This document shows, piece by piece, positions 32,972 to 44,569 of a stretch of 64,000 nucleotides of DNA. A model generated the notes under the pieces. That model was not told the DNA's origin. It did no database searches and was given only the letters and a program-made list of their open reading frames with translations. Position numbers and translations under genes: made by a program. The DNA lies in NCBI GenBank assembly GCA_019925105.1, contig JAHGAU010000001.1, forward strand, positions 2,790,001 to 2,854,000. The letters are read 5' to 3'. Numbering within the stretch: position 1 is the stretch's first letter; each line of letters starts with the position of its first letter. Source of the stretch: Niebla homalea. Its lineage: Eukaryota > Ascomycota > Lecanoromycetes > Lecanorales > Ramalinaceae.

Positions 32972-34599
32972 AGTTCTAAGCTTAGTTAATAAAATAATTA
33001 ATCGTAATATATTATTTAAGTAATAATCTTATTTAAATAATATTTATAATATCTATATAATTACTTAAAATTATAAAATAATTATAGCTTTAACCTCCGA
33101 TACCTTAATAAGTAATTATAATTACGAGGATATTAAAAAGGGTAATTTAACATAATAATATTTACTTTATTAAGCGTAATATATACTTTATACTTCTGGT
33201 AATAATAATATTTAAAATAAAAAAATAACGCCGTTATTACTTAAAGTATTTACCGTAAAAATTATTAAATTATCCTTAAATATTTTTAAGGAATCCTTTA
33301 TAAAGTTAACTTTATATAAGTTTCTTAAGCTTAATAATAATAACTTCTATAAGTAAAATTAAACCATAAAACGTTTTTTAAGAAATCATTTATTATAAGG
33401 TATTATAAATAACTTAACTTTATACTTTTAAATCTTTTTTTAAGTTAAGATTTAAATTATATACGTTAACTTTATTACCGGTATACTTATAAATAATATA
33501 ATAATAACGTAAAGATTATATATTTTAATAAGTAAAAATATAACTTTATTTTAAATCTACTTAACGTAAAGTAAGATTTATTTTATAAAAAGTAAAGGAA
33601 AATTAATCCCTTTATTAATAAAGATCCTTACTATAAAAGCTTAAAAGGATAACGGTATAAATAAGCTCGCCGTATTTATAAAGAAAATAAATAAATAAAT
33701 AAATTAAATTAATAAGGCTATTATATTAAATAATATTTATTTAAGTTTCATAATTATAAACTTATTTTAAGAAGTATATAAGTTTAATTTCACTATATAC
33801 CGGTTTAAGAACGATAAGGATATATTTAATAATAAGAAAGTTATTTAAAGACTTAAAATAATTAAGATTAATATAATTAAAAGATAGATTATTAATACCG
33901 TAATAGTAAAAGTAAATAAAGAAAATAATATTAAACCCCGCCGTATAATAAAATATTATAATTACTAAAAAATAAGCTATATAATTAAAGATTATAATGA
34001 AAAAAACGTAAAAATAAGCGGTAAAAATAATAAAAAGGTTAATAAAAATAAAATTAAGAAAATAAAGAAACTTAAGAAATAAATAACTTAATTTAAACTT
34101 AAATAAGTTAAAGGGGCTATAATTAAAAATAATAAAGAATCTGAAGAATTAAGTTTTATTGCCGTTAATAAAAGGGAGTATAATATTAAGGAGTTAATAT
34201 TTATATCTATTAATAATAACGATGATTTTATTATTTTTTTAATAAAAAACGGACCGGCCTTAATAAGCCTTTAAAAAATTATTAAAGTAATAAGGATTTA
34301 TATAATTTAACTTTATATAAGCTTAATAATAATACCGTTACGGTGGATTTAAATAATCCCGGTCTTTATAATAATAACGATAAAATAAGAAATATTACTA
34401 TAATAAACAATATAAGTAATAAAGAAACCTACTTATTTAAGAATAATTTATATAATTAAATAATAAAATAAATATGGAAAAAATATAACTTTTTTTAAAA
34501 TAATAAAAGCCCGGACTTTATAAAATCCGTAAATATTAATAATAATAATTACGTTTTAATAATAATAAAGGGTAACTTTTTTAATAAAATAAGCTAAAA

Positions 34600-37500
34600 T
34601 ATACTATTTAAGGATAAAGAAACCCTTTAAATAATAGACTCCGGCGTTACGAAATATATATATATTTGGAGAAATATATTTCGGAGTTTTAAAGAAAAGA
34701 TTATAAAGGTAACGATAAGGGGTAAGGGCTCCTTAAACTTACCTAAACATAATAACATAATAATCGAAATGAACGGTTAAAACCGTATTATTTAAAACGT
34801 ATTATAGGTTCCTTACTTAAGATTTAATCTTTTATCCATTTCAGCCTTAAAGGATAAAGGTATAAATATTACCTTTAGCGGACGTAAGGTAAAAATCACA
34901 TAAAAAGATCAATTTATTATAATAAGGTACCGGTATAAAAAGTTTTACTTATTTATATATATCCGGAAAAACGTTACGTTAATAATTAATAAAGAAAACT
35001 TGGATCCCGTACTTTATAAATTATAAAATAAGAAAAATAAGAAAAACAATAAAGTTAAACGTAACGGTAATAAGATTACTTAAAGACGTAAAAAGGGTAA
35101 CGATAAATTCTTTATAATTCTTTATAACCGTTTAAATTATCCAGGTATAATTAAACTATATATTATATATAAAATAATATTAAGGATATTAAAGATATTA
35201 ACCTTAAAGGACTTTTTCTATAATATATATAAGAATAATAAACTTATAAAAAATATATATAAATATTATTATATAAAAGAAATAGAACTTAAGTTTTATC
35301 TTTTTTATAACGTTTAAAACTTTTATAGTATTAAGGTACCGATCCCCAGAATAATACCCTTTAAGTATTATTTATCCGTTATTAATAAAACTATAGGGTA
35401 ATTAAGCCTTATCTTATTAATAATAAAAGCTAAGGTAATTAATTAAGTTCTATTTATTATTAACGTACTCGATCGTAAAGAAAATAGTATTACCGTTAAG
35501 TATATTTATACCGATAATATAAAGGAATTTTAGGCCCTTAAAGCGGCCGTTAAAGAACGTAATATTATTATAGAATATATTATATATTATATACCTAAAT
35601 AAAACGGCGTAATTAAACGGTTTAATTAAATAATTATAATAATAATCCGGTATATAATATATTATATTAAGTTATTAAATAGCTTTTAAGTTTTTACGGT
35701 TATATATATTAATTAATTAAAATAAAAGCTTCTATTTATAAAGGGAATAAGCTTTTTAAAAAATAAATAAAAATAAAACCTTTTATTAAAAATAAAAGGA
35801 TATTTAAGATATTATATAAAGTAAATATATTTAAAAAAATAAAATAATTAAAATTAAATAAGATTATTACCGACGGTATTTACTTAAGAATTATATTAAG
35901 CTTATAATTATACGTCTATATACCCCATAAAAGGAATATAAAGGTCATTATAAATTTAAAGGTCTTTAATAAAAAAACGGCAATATACCTATTATTATAA
36001 CTTATTATTAAAGATATATTACCGGCCTTAAAGCTAATAACCCTTACCGATAATAACGTAACTTATTATAAAGGTAAATACGTATTAAATAAGTTTAAAA
36101 AACCTAATAAAAACGAGCTTATATTAATTTATATTTATCCGGTTCCTTAAAATAAAGAAGAAAATTATAATATAAATCCCGTAAATCCCGATTTCCCTTA
36201 AGTTAATAATAAGGTTTTTAATTAAATAAAGTAAAATAAGAAGAAAATATTATTAAAAATTTATAAAATAATAAACGGAACGTTTACTTAAAGAAAGAAT
36301 TTAAGAAAGTTTATTAAAGACCTTAAAAACGTTAAAAATCCTATAAATTATAAAAATTATAATAATAACGGGATTTTTAACTTATTTCTATTAAAAAGAG
36401 TTAACATTTTTATCTTACTTAAGGATACTTATAATTTTATCCCGGTTTATTAATAAACGGGTAAGATTTTATTAATACCGGGATATATTCCGGAAAATAA
36501 AATAAATATAAATAATAACGTTAATAATAAACTTAAGATTAACCGCTTTTATTAAAGCCGTTATTATTATAATCCTTATATATTTAATATTAATTTTAAT
36601 AATATTATTTTTATCGTTACGGCTTATATTAATTTACTTACTTATTAATAAGCTATAAATTCCTTAGATCAATTTAAGTAAATTAAGGTTATTAATAAAA
36701 AGATTATAAGTTTATTATTAAATAAAACCTAAAAGTTTATAAATAAACCGAAAAACCGTAAGCTTATTAACTTTAAATAAGTATTTAAGAAAAAGTTTTT
36801 TACTTTAAGTTTTATCGATAAATATAAGGTAAAACTTATTATAAAAGGCTTTACTTAAAAATAAAATATTAACTATAAGGAAACCTTCTTACCTACTTTA
36901 AGGTATAAGTCGCTCCGTTTACTTTTAATATTTACGGTTATTTATGGACTTTAACTATGGCTCTTAAACGTTATTACTACGTATTTAAACGGTAATTTAA
37001 ATAAAGAGATCTATATAAGTATTCTTAAGGGTATTCCGATAACTTAATAAAATACCGGTAAATACCTTTATTTATTTAGAAGCCTTTATAAGCTTAAATA
37101 ATTAAGAAGGATTTAAGTTAAAAAATTTTGATTATAACTTTATAAATTTAGTTTTATTTTTATTTAAGTTAATTTATATGTATTTATTAAGAAATTTAAT
37201 AAAGAAACGTATTTAATAACCTTTTACGTTAACGATATTATTATTATTATTAAAAGCTTAAAGATTTATAAATAAATAAAAAATTATTTAACTTTAATAT
37301 TTAAGCTTATTAAAAAAAGCCTATTAAAGGTAATCCTTAAGATATAAATATTTTAAAATAACGATATTATTACTATAAATTAAATAAATTACGTTATTAA
37401 CGTCCTTAAAAAATATTATATAATAAATTATAATAATATTAATACTTTAATAAACGGATATAAAAATATATAAGTAATTTAATTTAATAAGTAATAAATA

Positions 37501-38110
37501 GATTAATATGCTTATTAATAGTTTTTTAATAAGCTTATATTCTTTTAAATTATTATCCGTCCGGATTTAACTTTTTTAATCTTAAAATTAAGTTAATTTT
37601 ATAATAATCCCGTTATTTAATATTAAAATTATTTAATATAAGTACTTAAATATTTAAAGAATATATTAAATCTAAATTTATACTTCCGATATAATAACGG
37701 ATTACTTAAATACTTTATAAATACCGCGTTTATTAACGATAAAAATAATAAGAGGTTATTATATGGCTTTATAATATTAAATACCGGTATAATATATATA
37801 TAATATACTCGGAAATAACGTACCGTCGTTATTTTTACTATAAAAGCTAAATATATAATTCTTTCTAAAGGGTATAAAATGAGTATTTAATTTATAAAAT
37901 GGATTAATAAGACCGGATTCTTTAAAGGTTATAGGCCTATCGTTTTATTTAATAATAATAACGGTAATATCTCTCTTATTAAGAACCCGGAAAATTATTC
38001 ACAGATTAAATATATTAACGTTTAATATTATTTTATTTAGAAAAGATATAAAAAAACCTTATTTTAATAAAGTATATTAATATTAAGGATTAATTTATAG
38101 ATATTATAAT
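34600..38110 (+). pseudogene. Relic copia pol (protease, integrase, reverse transcriptase, RNase H)
   Basis: Read in the plus direction with RIP stops ignored, short stretches remain recognisable: a D-S-G protease core near 34,640; integrase with YTDN and KEF near 35,510 and the following ALKAAVKERNI; reverse transcriptase with YKETFLPTLRYKS near 36,880 and YLNGN near 36,985; RNase H with NPENYSQIKYI near 37,990. Every section is interrupted by TAA/TAG. Exact gene borders cannot be set; the gag region is presumably upstream, about 33,000-34,500. Confidence 0.85.
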
Positions 38111-38222
38111 AAAGTTTTTATTAAAATAACCCTTTAAGATAAATCGATTAAAGCTCGGATTATATTTAATAAGCTAATAACGGTATTACCGTTATAGATT
38201 TATTATAGCTTTAAAGAGGGAG

Positions 38223-38498
38223 TAATATACGGGGGTATTCCGCGGTTATCTTGGCAGCCCCTATATTAAAGACCCTATCATATAAAGGCTTACCAGACGG
38301 CCTTTTATTAACGGTATTACAGGTACACCGGTATATAAGGTACGGTGAATATACGGTTATTAAACGGCCCTTAAGATGGATATAAATACGGTCGTTATCA
38401 CGGTATAATTAGACAAGCATAGTGGTAGACTCAATACAAGTGTTTCGGCTTACTCACCCTTCCCCTGCACCCTGCACCCATTTGCGCATATTGCATCA
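38223..38498 (+). repeat. 3' LTR, RIP-mutated left part and clean right part
   Basis: 276 bp, aligning to the 5' LTR without gaps at an offset of 5527. Bases up to 38374 carry A or T where the 5' LTR has G or C (the first bases are TAATATAC against TGATGCAC). From 38399 to the end it is unmutated and C-rich (cccttcccctgcaccctgca). Confidence 0.95.
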
Positions 38499-38597
38499 AT
38501 TTTTTGATATTCGGAATTTTGATCACGTGATGTTATGCTCCTATTTGGGACTCTTGGCAAACTTGATATTTAAAAGAGAAGATCAAGAAGATATATT

Positions 38598-38733
38598 TTA
38601 CTTCCGGTAATAACTTACCGTTTCTGTTATATAGCCTATTGAACTTATAGGGGTATAAGGAAGAGTATTCTTCGATTTGGGGCTGGCGCTATAGGAGGAT
38701 TACGGATGCAGATAACCCAAAGTCACTACTTAC
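38598..38733. repeat. Dispersed repeat, copy 1 (partner at 43158-43293)
   Basis: Gap-free or nearly gap-free similarity to 43158-43293, including the shared core 'tttggggctggcgct' and 'ggaagag'. Differences are mostly transitions, and this copy usually has the T or A, as expected from RIP-type decay. Confidence 0.8.
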
Positions 38734-38977
38734 ATTGATGGTCGATAGAGTCCAGCTGGCTGTGCCTCACGGAAAGTAGAGGAAAACATGGTGTTGAACA
38801 AGTCGGATCGAAGGAGCATTGCTCGATGGCATGGGAATAGGACAGACCCTCTTAAGGTAAGCGGCTTGCGAAATGGATCCTCTATATGACATATCCGGAT
38901 CAGCCGTTCCTACCGCATGATCGCATGTTTGAGAACGCGGAGGGGGAAGCTGGCGTGCAGGGGAGAATCAGGGAGTG

Positions 38978-39274
38978 CTATTCCGTGGCTGTAGGCTTCC
39001 TCACCAAGCTTAACCCATTGGTAGTGCCAACGTCTTTGTCTCGAGAGTGGTACGCCATGCCTTTTTTCAGTTCACGCGCAAAGATACCTTCGGCGTCGTA
39101 GATGCTCTTGACTTCCTCGATGGCGACTTTGGTCCCGCTGAGCGTAACTTTCAGGCGAAGAATACGCGATACAGGCGTTTCAGTGGACCGGAGGTCAATA
39201 CTTGAATTGGTCTGTAAGGCCCTTGTTGTAAAATTATCTAGCCAAGCTGCTTCTGCTGCTCTCAGTGCCACCAT
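38978..39274 (-). pseudogene. Polyketide synthase acyltransferase-domain fragment
   Basis: The minus-strand frame contains VTLSGTKVAIEEVKSIYDAEG followed by IFARELKKGMAYHSRD. This matches the fungal iterative PKS acyltransferase segment (V-T-V/L-S-G-D...A-I-D-E-L/V...A-R-K/E-L-K-V...A-Y-H-S). Only about 50 residues are recognisable; sequence on both sides does not continue the domain, and the usual CINSP lead-in has been replaced by VSRILRLK, implying a lesion just upstream. A relic of a formerly larger gene, now without function. Confidence 0.6.
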
Positions 39275-40244
39275 TCAAAAAGGCTCAGGCTTCGTCATCG
39301 GTCCTTGGCCTAGTGGCTTCTCTTTCATCCTGAAGTGCAACCTGACTCGACAGGCTGCCATGCATATCTAGTGGGCTTTAGCTGGGACGATGATTTAAAG
39401 ATGCGTTCAAGCGATGGAGATCCGCGGAGGTAGGGATGCCTGATAATGGGAGCTCATTTGCCTGACATAGTAAGCGATCCGCGAAAACGCATTCTTGTTC
39501 ATCACGATTAACAATGGTTTGAATAGAGCCCCGACAGAGGAGGCGGCAGGTCTGCAGAGGGTAGATTGGGACAAGAGTTCGAACGACGCATAGCAAAAGG
39601 GAGGCAAATCACTAACTCCACTTTCCCTCCGCAAAGGAGTCTCTGAGAGCTGTTGAAAACTACGCACAGAGATGCAACTATAGCTCTGGAGACATCTCAA
39701 AGAGCCGCGAATGCTACGGAGCTCTCTCGTTTGAGATATCAGCGAACGTCGTGTAAGATGGGACTGTGCAAGTAAGAGTTTTGGCAACCTGCGCGCCACG
39801 AAAAGCTTTTGCTACCGTGTCTGCTGTTGACACGTCGGGATTCTCACGCGGGCATTCTCTCGGGAAAGTCCAGACACTAGCGCAATACCCAACGTCCTGG
39901 TCTGTCAGCCCATCATCCTGGATGGTTATGTCATGACCTGGCACTACAGGCAGCATAGTCACACTGGTCCATAGGGGTACTTGTCAGAAGTGTTCGGTAG
40001 AGTCACTATCGTGTTTATTACTGTTGGCATTCCCTAACTACGACTTCGCTGCATAAGTATATAGACTTTAACAACTGTCGGCAAAAGTAACTTGCGCATT
40101 TCGCTGCTCACGCGTTTTAAAAGCTATTTGATCGAGATATACCAGATCTATTAGGAAGTCTACGGAAGATTTCCCCTCAATTCTGGATGTAGCATACACG
40201 GTTGTGCATCCTGATTTACTCCGGGTCCTTTGGAGTAGAGACGC

Positions 40245-40558
40245 CATTACGAGTAGTTGCAGTTGCTACATACCGACTGCCCTTGATCATATGATGTGAC
40301 ATACACTTTCAACTTGGACCTCGGGGCAGATCTGTATAGCGGCTCGAGACTGAAACTCTATTTTATGGAAATGACTAACAGTCAGAGTGAGGACAAGGCT
40401 TCATTACGAGTAGTTGCAGTTGCTACATACCGACTGCCCTTGATCATATGATGTGACATACACTTTCAACTTGGACCTCGGGGCAGATCTGTATAGCGGC
40501 TCGAGACTGAAACTCTATTTTATGGAAATGACTAACAGTCAGAGTGAGGACAACGCTT
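40245..40558. repeat. 157-bp tandem duplication
   Basis: Copy 1 is 40245-40401 and copy 2 is 40402-40558. They differ by one base near the end (gacaaggctt versus gacaacgctt). No coding capacity seen. High identity and absence of RIP mutations suggest it is recent or below the RIP length threshold. Confidence 0.97.
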
Positions 40559-41074
40559 CATTACATACGCCAATCTGATTAAGTATGATCTGGAACCGAG
40601 CGAGACGGAAAAGATGGACTTTCAAGTGCAATCGGATGGCCTTAATGTGTATTGTCAGTGTCGAAAGAATTCAGCTGAAAGGTTATAACTCATAAGAGAT
40701 GGTAACTATTGTAGAGCAGATTCGTATGAGATGAGAGTGCCTAGCAACTTTCATCCTGCATTTCGACCGGGCGAGATCTCAGATTAACGTGACCAAATCT
40801 TGCCAGGCCGCCTACATCTTGGATGTAATTAAATAGGCTTTCTAGAATTCAACTTGTTATCGACCTTTACGGAGCGACAACAATGTCCAAAACTTGTCTT
40901 TATCGGTTCCGTATATCAGATGCTAGGATTCTGCCCAAGAGCAAATAAAACGTGCATATGAGCATCTGGAATATGACGAACAGCGCTGGCTACTCAAGCA
41001 CCTCGTGATGAATTATGGTCTCCTGTGCAACCAGAGCTCGTATCTCGATACGCCACACAATCGTGTCCTCTGAT

Positions 41075-42678
41075 TCATATTGTCTCGGTGAGCCTGGTCA
41101 ACAGCATCTCGTCCAGAACCTTGAGCGCTTCTTTAGTGTCCTTGCTATTTGGACCCTCCAGAACAGACTTTCCGGCTGTCATGGTCAATCGCTCTGGAGC
41201 TGGTTGCTCCAAATAGGGCATGACTCGGGCTCTATGAGCAGCTCTGAAGACCTGCGAACTGTCAGTAGACTGAAAGACGGTCTTGAAATATCATTACCCT
41301 CAGACTCTTCACGGTCTCCCGCACTTCGATTTCCAGTAACGGGTATGCTTCTAACTTCTTGCGCAACGAGTGCCTTCGAAGTGCAGAACAGAAGTTCCTT
41401 TGTGTGACTGGAATGTACCGCAGCATGTTTTCGTCGGTGAGATAGCGATCCATGTCTAAAAATGCATCCAACGCTTGAAAGAATAGAACATGGTTCCCCG
41501 AAAGCCCATCAAACTTTACGTACTGTCCATCAATCATTCTACCGACACCCCAGCCCTGGAACCCTTGGACGTAGCTTAACCACACTGTTTTGGAGATAAA
41601 AGCCTCGTTGAGTTTGTTGTAGAACACCATGAACACGTGTCGAGCCCTTAAAGCGATGCTTCTCAGGTGTCTAAGACACAGGACTTCGTTACCTTTCTCG
41701 AAGGACATTATGGCGCCAACCATGTCGTAATAGATCGGAAACGCCTAGCGTCCTTGAGTAATGGAGACCATAACCTGGAGTAGGTCTCCTTACCAAGACC
41801 TCCAAATCATAGAACATCCGAAAGAAGGCCTCTTCAGAAGAAGTGATCAAGTCCGACATGCCAACGTTAATCTTGTAAACTCGCTCGCCTTTCTTGTCGA
41901 AATTGAGAACGACATTAGCAGTGTTGTTCCCGCTGTCGGCGGTCACCCCGAAGTTCTTTTGGAGGTATGGCCAAGGGGCCTCAAGTTCTGGTGGAAGGTC
42001 GACGAACCTCTCCAGTTGGGCAACCTTAATGACAGGGATCGTTGCCCAACTATGTCTGTAAGTCTCTGGTCCTAGGCTGTACAGCAGGTGGTTAATCTGG
42101 GCTCACCGATATGCATGTCGGCAAACAGCAATGCAGCAGTAAAATCCGTTGTAAGCATCTCGACGGAAAGTTCTCCATTCTTGAGCCTCAAAAGCTCGCA
42201 TTACCTCTTCGACCTCGGCGATATTGATCCTCTCGGACATAAGCTTTCGCATGAGACCTCGATAGGTCTGACGTCGGGTCTCATTGACGCTGTCCTCCAA
42301 GGAAGGTTCCGCAGCAGGCAATAGAGGGACAAGCTCCAGATAGATGCCTTTATATGATTGAAGAGCTGGTGGCCATGATTCGTGGTCTGCACGTGGCGGC
42401 CAGGCCCCTGCCCCGTCTTTCTCAACAAGATCGGAGAGAATACTGGCGATTTCGTGATCATCACTGAGGGACTTGAGGTCTTTGAATTTTTGAACATTTC
42501 CCGTGTCGTCAACGGAACCTGGCTGGTACAGATGATTCAGTAGCAGCTTTGCTACAATCACGATTACAATGAATGACGCAATTGCAGGGTAAATCGACTG
42601 GGTAGAAATCAAGATGAAGTCCATCGTGGAACATCTGGGAGGATAGGCAGGTCTGAATGTGGAGTCGAAGTAAGGCAT
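41075..42678 (-). CDS. Indoleamine 2,3-dioxygenase-superfamily-like protein with N-terminal membrane segment
   Basis: Exons: 42678-42107, 42055-41794, 41744-41298, 41251-41075; 485 aa (467 aa if the second ATG at 42624, in 'acgATGg', is used). Residues about 25-50 form a hydrophobic helix (IYPAIASFIVIVIVAKLL). The body contains RDAYNGFYCCIAVCRHAYR|HSWATIP, LPPELEAPWPYLQKNFGV, GNNTANVVLNFD, SEEAFFRMFYDLEVL|AFPIYYDMVGAI, KTVWLSYVQGFQGW, FDGLSGNHVLFFQALDAFL, RYIPVTQRNFC and VFRAAHRARVMPYL. The order (YVQGFQGW, then LSGNHVLFFQALDAFL, then RYIPxxxRxF) parallels YLxGW...GGSAAQSxxxQxLDxxLG...YMPxxHRxF in IDO, suggesting a heme protein acting on an indole. Assignment to IDO itself or to a related uncharacterised family is unresolved. 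Neighbours are a LaeA-like methyltransferase and an MFS exporter. Confidence 0.7.
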
Positions 42679-43602
42679 TTAGCTATTATTCAAAGAAGCC
42701 TTGCGCTGGTCAGTTCCACATTGGAAGGTCGCGCTCAGCTCATTAGTATTTTGCTTGGAGTCAGCACGCGCGATCCAGTGGATCTAGAAGGTCTTGCTGT
42801 AGCCCAAATCGATCCTCCTTGACCGTCTGTTCAGGAGAGACCGACATGGGCCAACGCATTTCATCAGCCAGTCTCAACAAATCGAGCCCCCACGTGAAGA
42901 CGCCTACTTGAAGTCCGTTCCTGTCGGTCCAATGCGGCCGCCTCGTCAACAGTCAGCGCGCACATCCCACACGATTTATTGCAAGGTACAGAAGCGATGT
43001 TCTACCTCACCTCTCCGGCCCGCCTGAGATTGTGGATGAACACGTAAAACGCCCTAGGATTCTTTGACTAATAGGAATTGAATTCATTAATGCAGTGATC
43101 ACCTTACAGTTACCATTGCACCCCTCCACAGAATGTAAATAGCCGGCACGCGCATCTCGATTCCAGTAGTGACTCACCGCTCCTACCACACGCTCTATTT
43201 AAACCCATAGGGATGCAAGGAAGAGCACCATTCTATTTGGGGCTGGCGCTACAGGAGAGTCACAGATGCAGATGATCCAAAGTCACTGCTCACTGCGTCT
43301 CTGCTCCTGGGGTGTGTGAGAGATCATATCAATCGGCATGATCTAGCTGCGTGGCAAATTGCCCGATTTGTATCGATGCACTCCTAAAATCACCAAACAT
43401 ACCCAGTAAAATTGAGAAATCTATATGAAGAAACCCTACTTCCTTCTTGCGCATGGAGACGACTTATCGCTAAGGCACACCGTTGAACAAGGCTCTTCTC
43501 TGGAAGTCGGCACCTGCGTGTGGAATAAGAATCTCTCTCCTCTGCGGCTTGAAGTTCGCCATACCATAACTACGGCATCTGACGATGCAAAGATTCGAGC
43601 CT
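42679..43602. other. Intergenic with dispersed repeat copy
   Basis: Promoter side of the dioxygenase-like gene and 3' side of the methyltransferase gene. Holds the better preserved copy of the dispersed repeat (43158-43293), including 'ctctatttaaa'. No gene supported. Confidence 0.5.
43158..43293. repeat. Dispersed repeat, copy 2 (partner at 38598-38733)
   Basis: C/G-richer copy of the sequence at 38598-38733, starting about 'ttccagtagtgactcacc' and running through 'tttggggctggcgctacagg' to 'ccaaagtcactgctcac'. Possibly the ancestral state of the pair. Confidence 0.8.
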
Positions 43603-44569
43603 TCATTCTTTTTTAGCGACTGTCACAGTATATCGCTGATGCAAACCTTCCTCAGAACCAATATTACAAAGACATTCGGTCGTCAGTCTTTCCAGTTCTT
43701 GCCCGGCTATCCCTTGGGACCCAAGCAAGCGGCGAAGTAGTTCGGGATAGTTTGGTATCAGCTTCGCTTGGACATATCGGCCCATAGCTTGACTATTTGG
43801 AGTTCTCTTCGAGGGGACAAAGGAAAATTCGAAAATTCTCACACTCAAGATGTCAAAGCCTTTTTGTCGCAGTATTCTCGCTGCATCGGAGCCACTGCGA
43901 GTAGATAACCCAGACTTCTCAGCGGCGGACAAGAACGCTCGATGCCATTCCCAGTCACCACTCAAGGTAGTAGAGCTACCGACTCTGTAGATGTCCAGGT
44001 CTAGATCCTGGTGCTCAATAATCCCACCCGGGCGTAAGGAGTGCTTAGCTACATCGTAATAGCGCGACCAGTCATTGATCCCCAGGAATAGCATTCTCCC
44101 GAACATATAATCAAGCTCGTTGGGCTTGAAGATCCTATGGGACACTGTATCATCGCCTGGCTTACTTGGGTCGACATCTAGGATGTTTCCTACAGCCCAG
44201 GTAGGATTCTTGGGAAAGCTTTCCCGCATAAGAGCCGGCACGGGCGAGATGTCAAGACCGAAGACCTGGGCGGATGGGAACTGACCGGCTAACTGGACCG
44301 TTGCCACGCCGGTGCCACAGCCAACATCAACAGCCCTGGACACCTGCTGCATATCTTCGCTCAGCGCCAAGAACGGCATGCCACCAATCATCTCGACAAT
44401 GGCAGTTGCCTGGATATCAAGTCTCTGCTGCTCTAAGGCACTAGCAAAACAATATACATCAGCTCAGACATGCCCCAGCAATGTAAAAGAGGATTTACTC
44501 ATTTGGAAGGACATAAGCAGACGAAGTCTTATGGTAGTGACGGCCATTGGCTGCTTGGGCTGCTGCCAT
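43603..44569 (-). CDS. LaeA-like SAM-dependent methyltransferase
   Basis: Exon 1 is 44569-44499, the intron 44498-44441 (GTAAAT...TAG), exon 2 44440-43603; 302 aa. It starts MAAAQAANGRHYHKTSSAYVLPND|ALEQQRLDIQATAIVEM, the YxLPNDxxEQxRLD motif of the LaeA/TAM-type fungal methyltransferases. SAM-binding motif I is VDVGCGTGVATVQLA, followed by FPSAQVFGLDISP; RPGGIIEHQDLDLDIY corresponds to motif III. It ends YTVTVAKKE. Homologs are often found in secondary-metabolite clusters as tailoring enzymes or regulators. The start was extended upstream of the uninterrupted reading frame by the intron, giving the conserved N-terminus. Confidence 0.87.

Larger units (their letters stand above)
32696..38498 (+). 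mobile_element. Full-length Ty1/copia LTR retrotransposon, interior inactivated by RIP
   Basis: 5803 bp, bounded by two 276-bp LTRs and flanked by the 5-bp target duplication ATTTT (32691-32695 and 38499-38503). The LTRs begin and end with inverted TGATGCA...TGCATCA. A purine-rich tract (gaggga) directly precedes the 3' LTR. The interior is extremely AT-rich, with stop codons in every frame, but residual signals in order identify copia: protease IIDSG (about 34,637), integrase YTDN..KEF and N-G-V-I-K-R-F-N (about 35,505-35,625), reverse transcriptase TTYLNGNLNKEIY (about 36,975-37,015), RNase H AKYI-LSKGYK (about 37,845-37,880). Integrase before reverse transcriptase is diagnostic of copia rather than gypsy order. 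Not capable of expression. Confidence 0.95.
38499..41074. other. Degenerate accessory region between retrotransposon and dioxygenase-like gene
   Basis: Contains a copy of a dispersed repeat (38598-38733), a polyketide synthase fragment (38978-39274, minus) and a 157-bp tandem duplication (40245-40558). Other open frames (for example minus 39407-39799 and 39714-39962) show no recognised domain. No intact gene is supported. Confidence 0.55.

Noticed and set aside
32971..34500. Possible separate genes in the AT-rich interior of the copia element
   Set aside because: Every frame is dense with TAA/TAG; the interval lies between matching LTRs and is explained as RIP-mutated gag and leader.
39407..39962. 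Two overlapping minus-strand ORFs near the PKS relic
   Set aside because: Checked for further PKS motifs and found none; composition not convincing.
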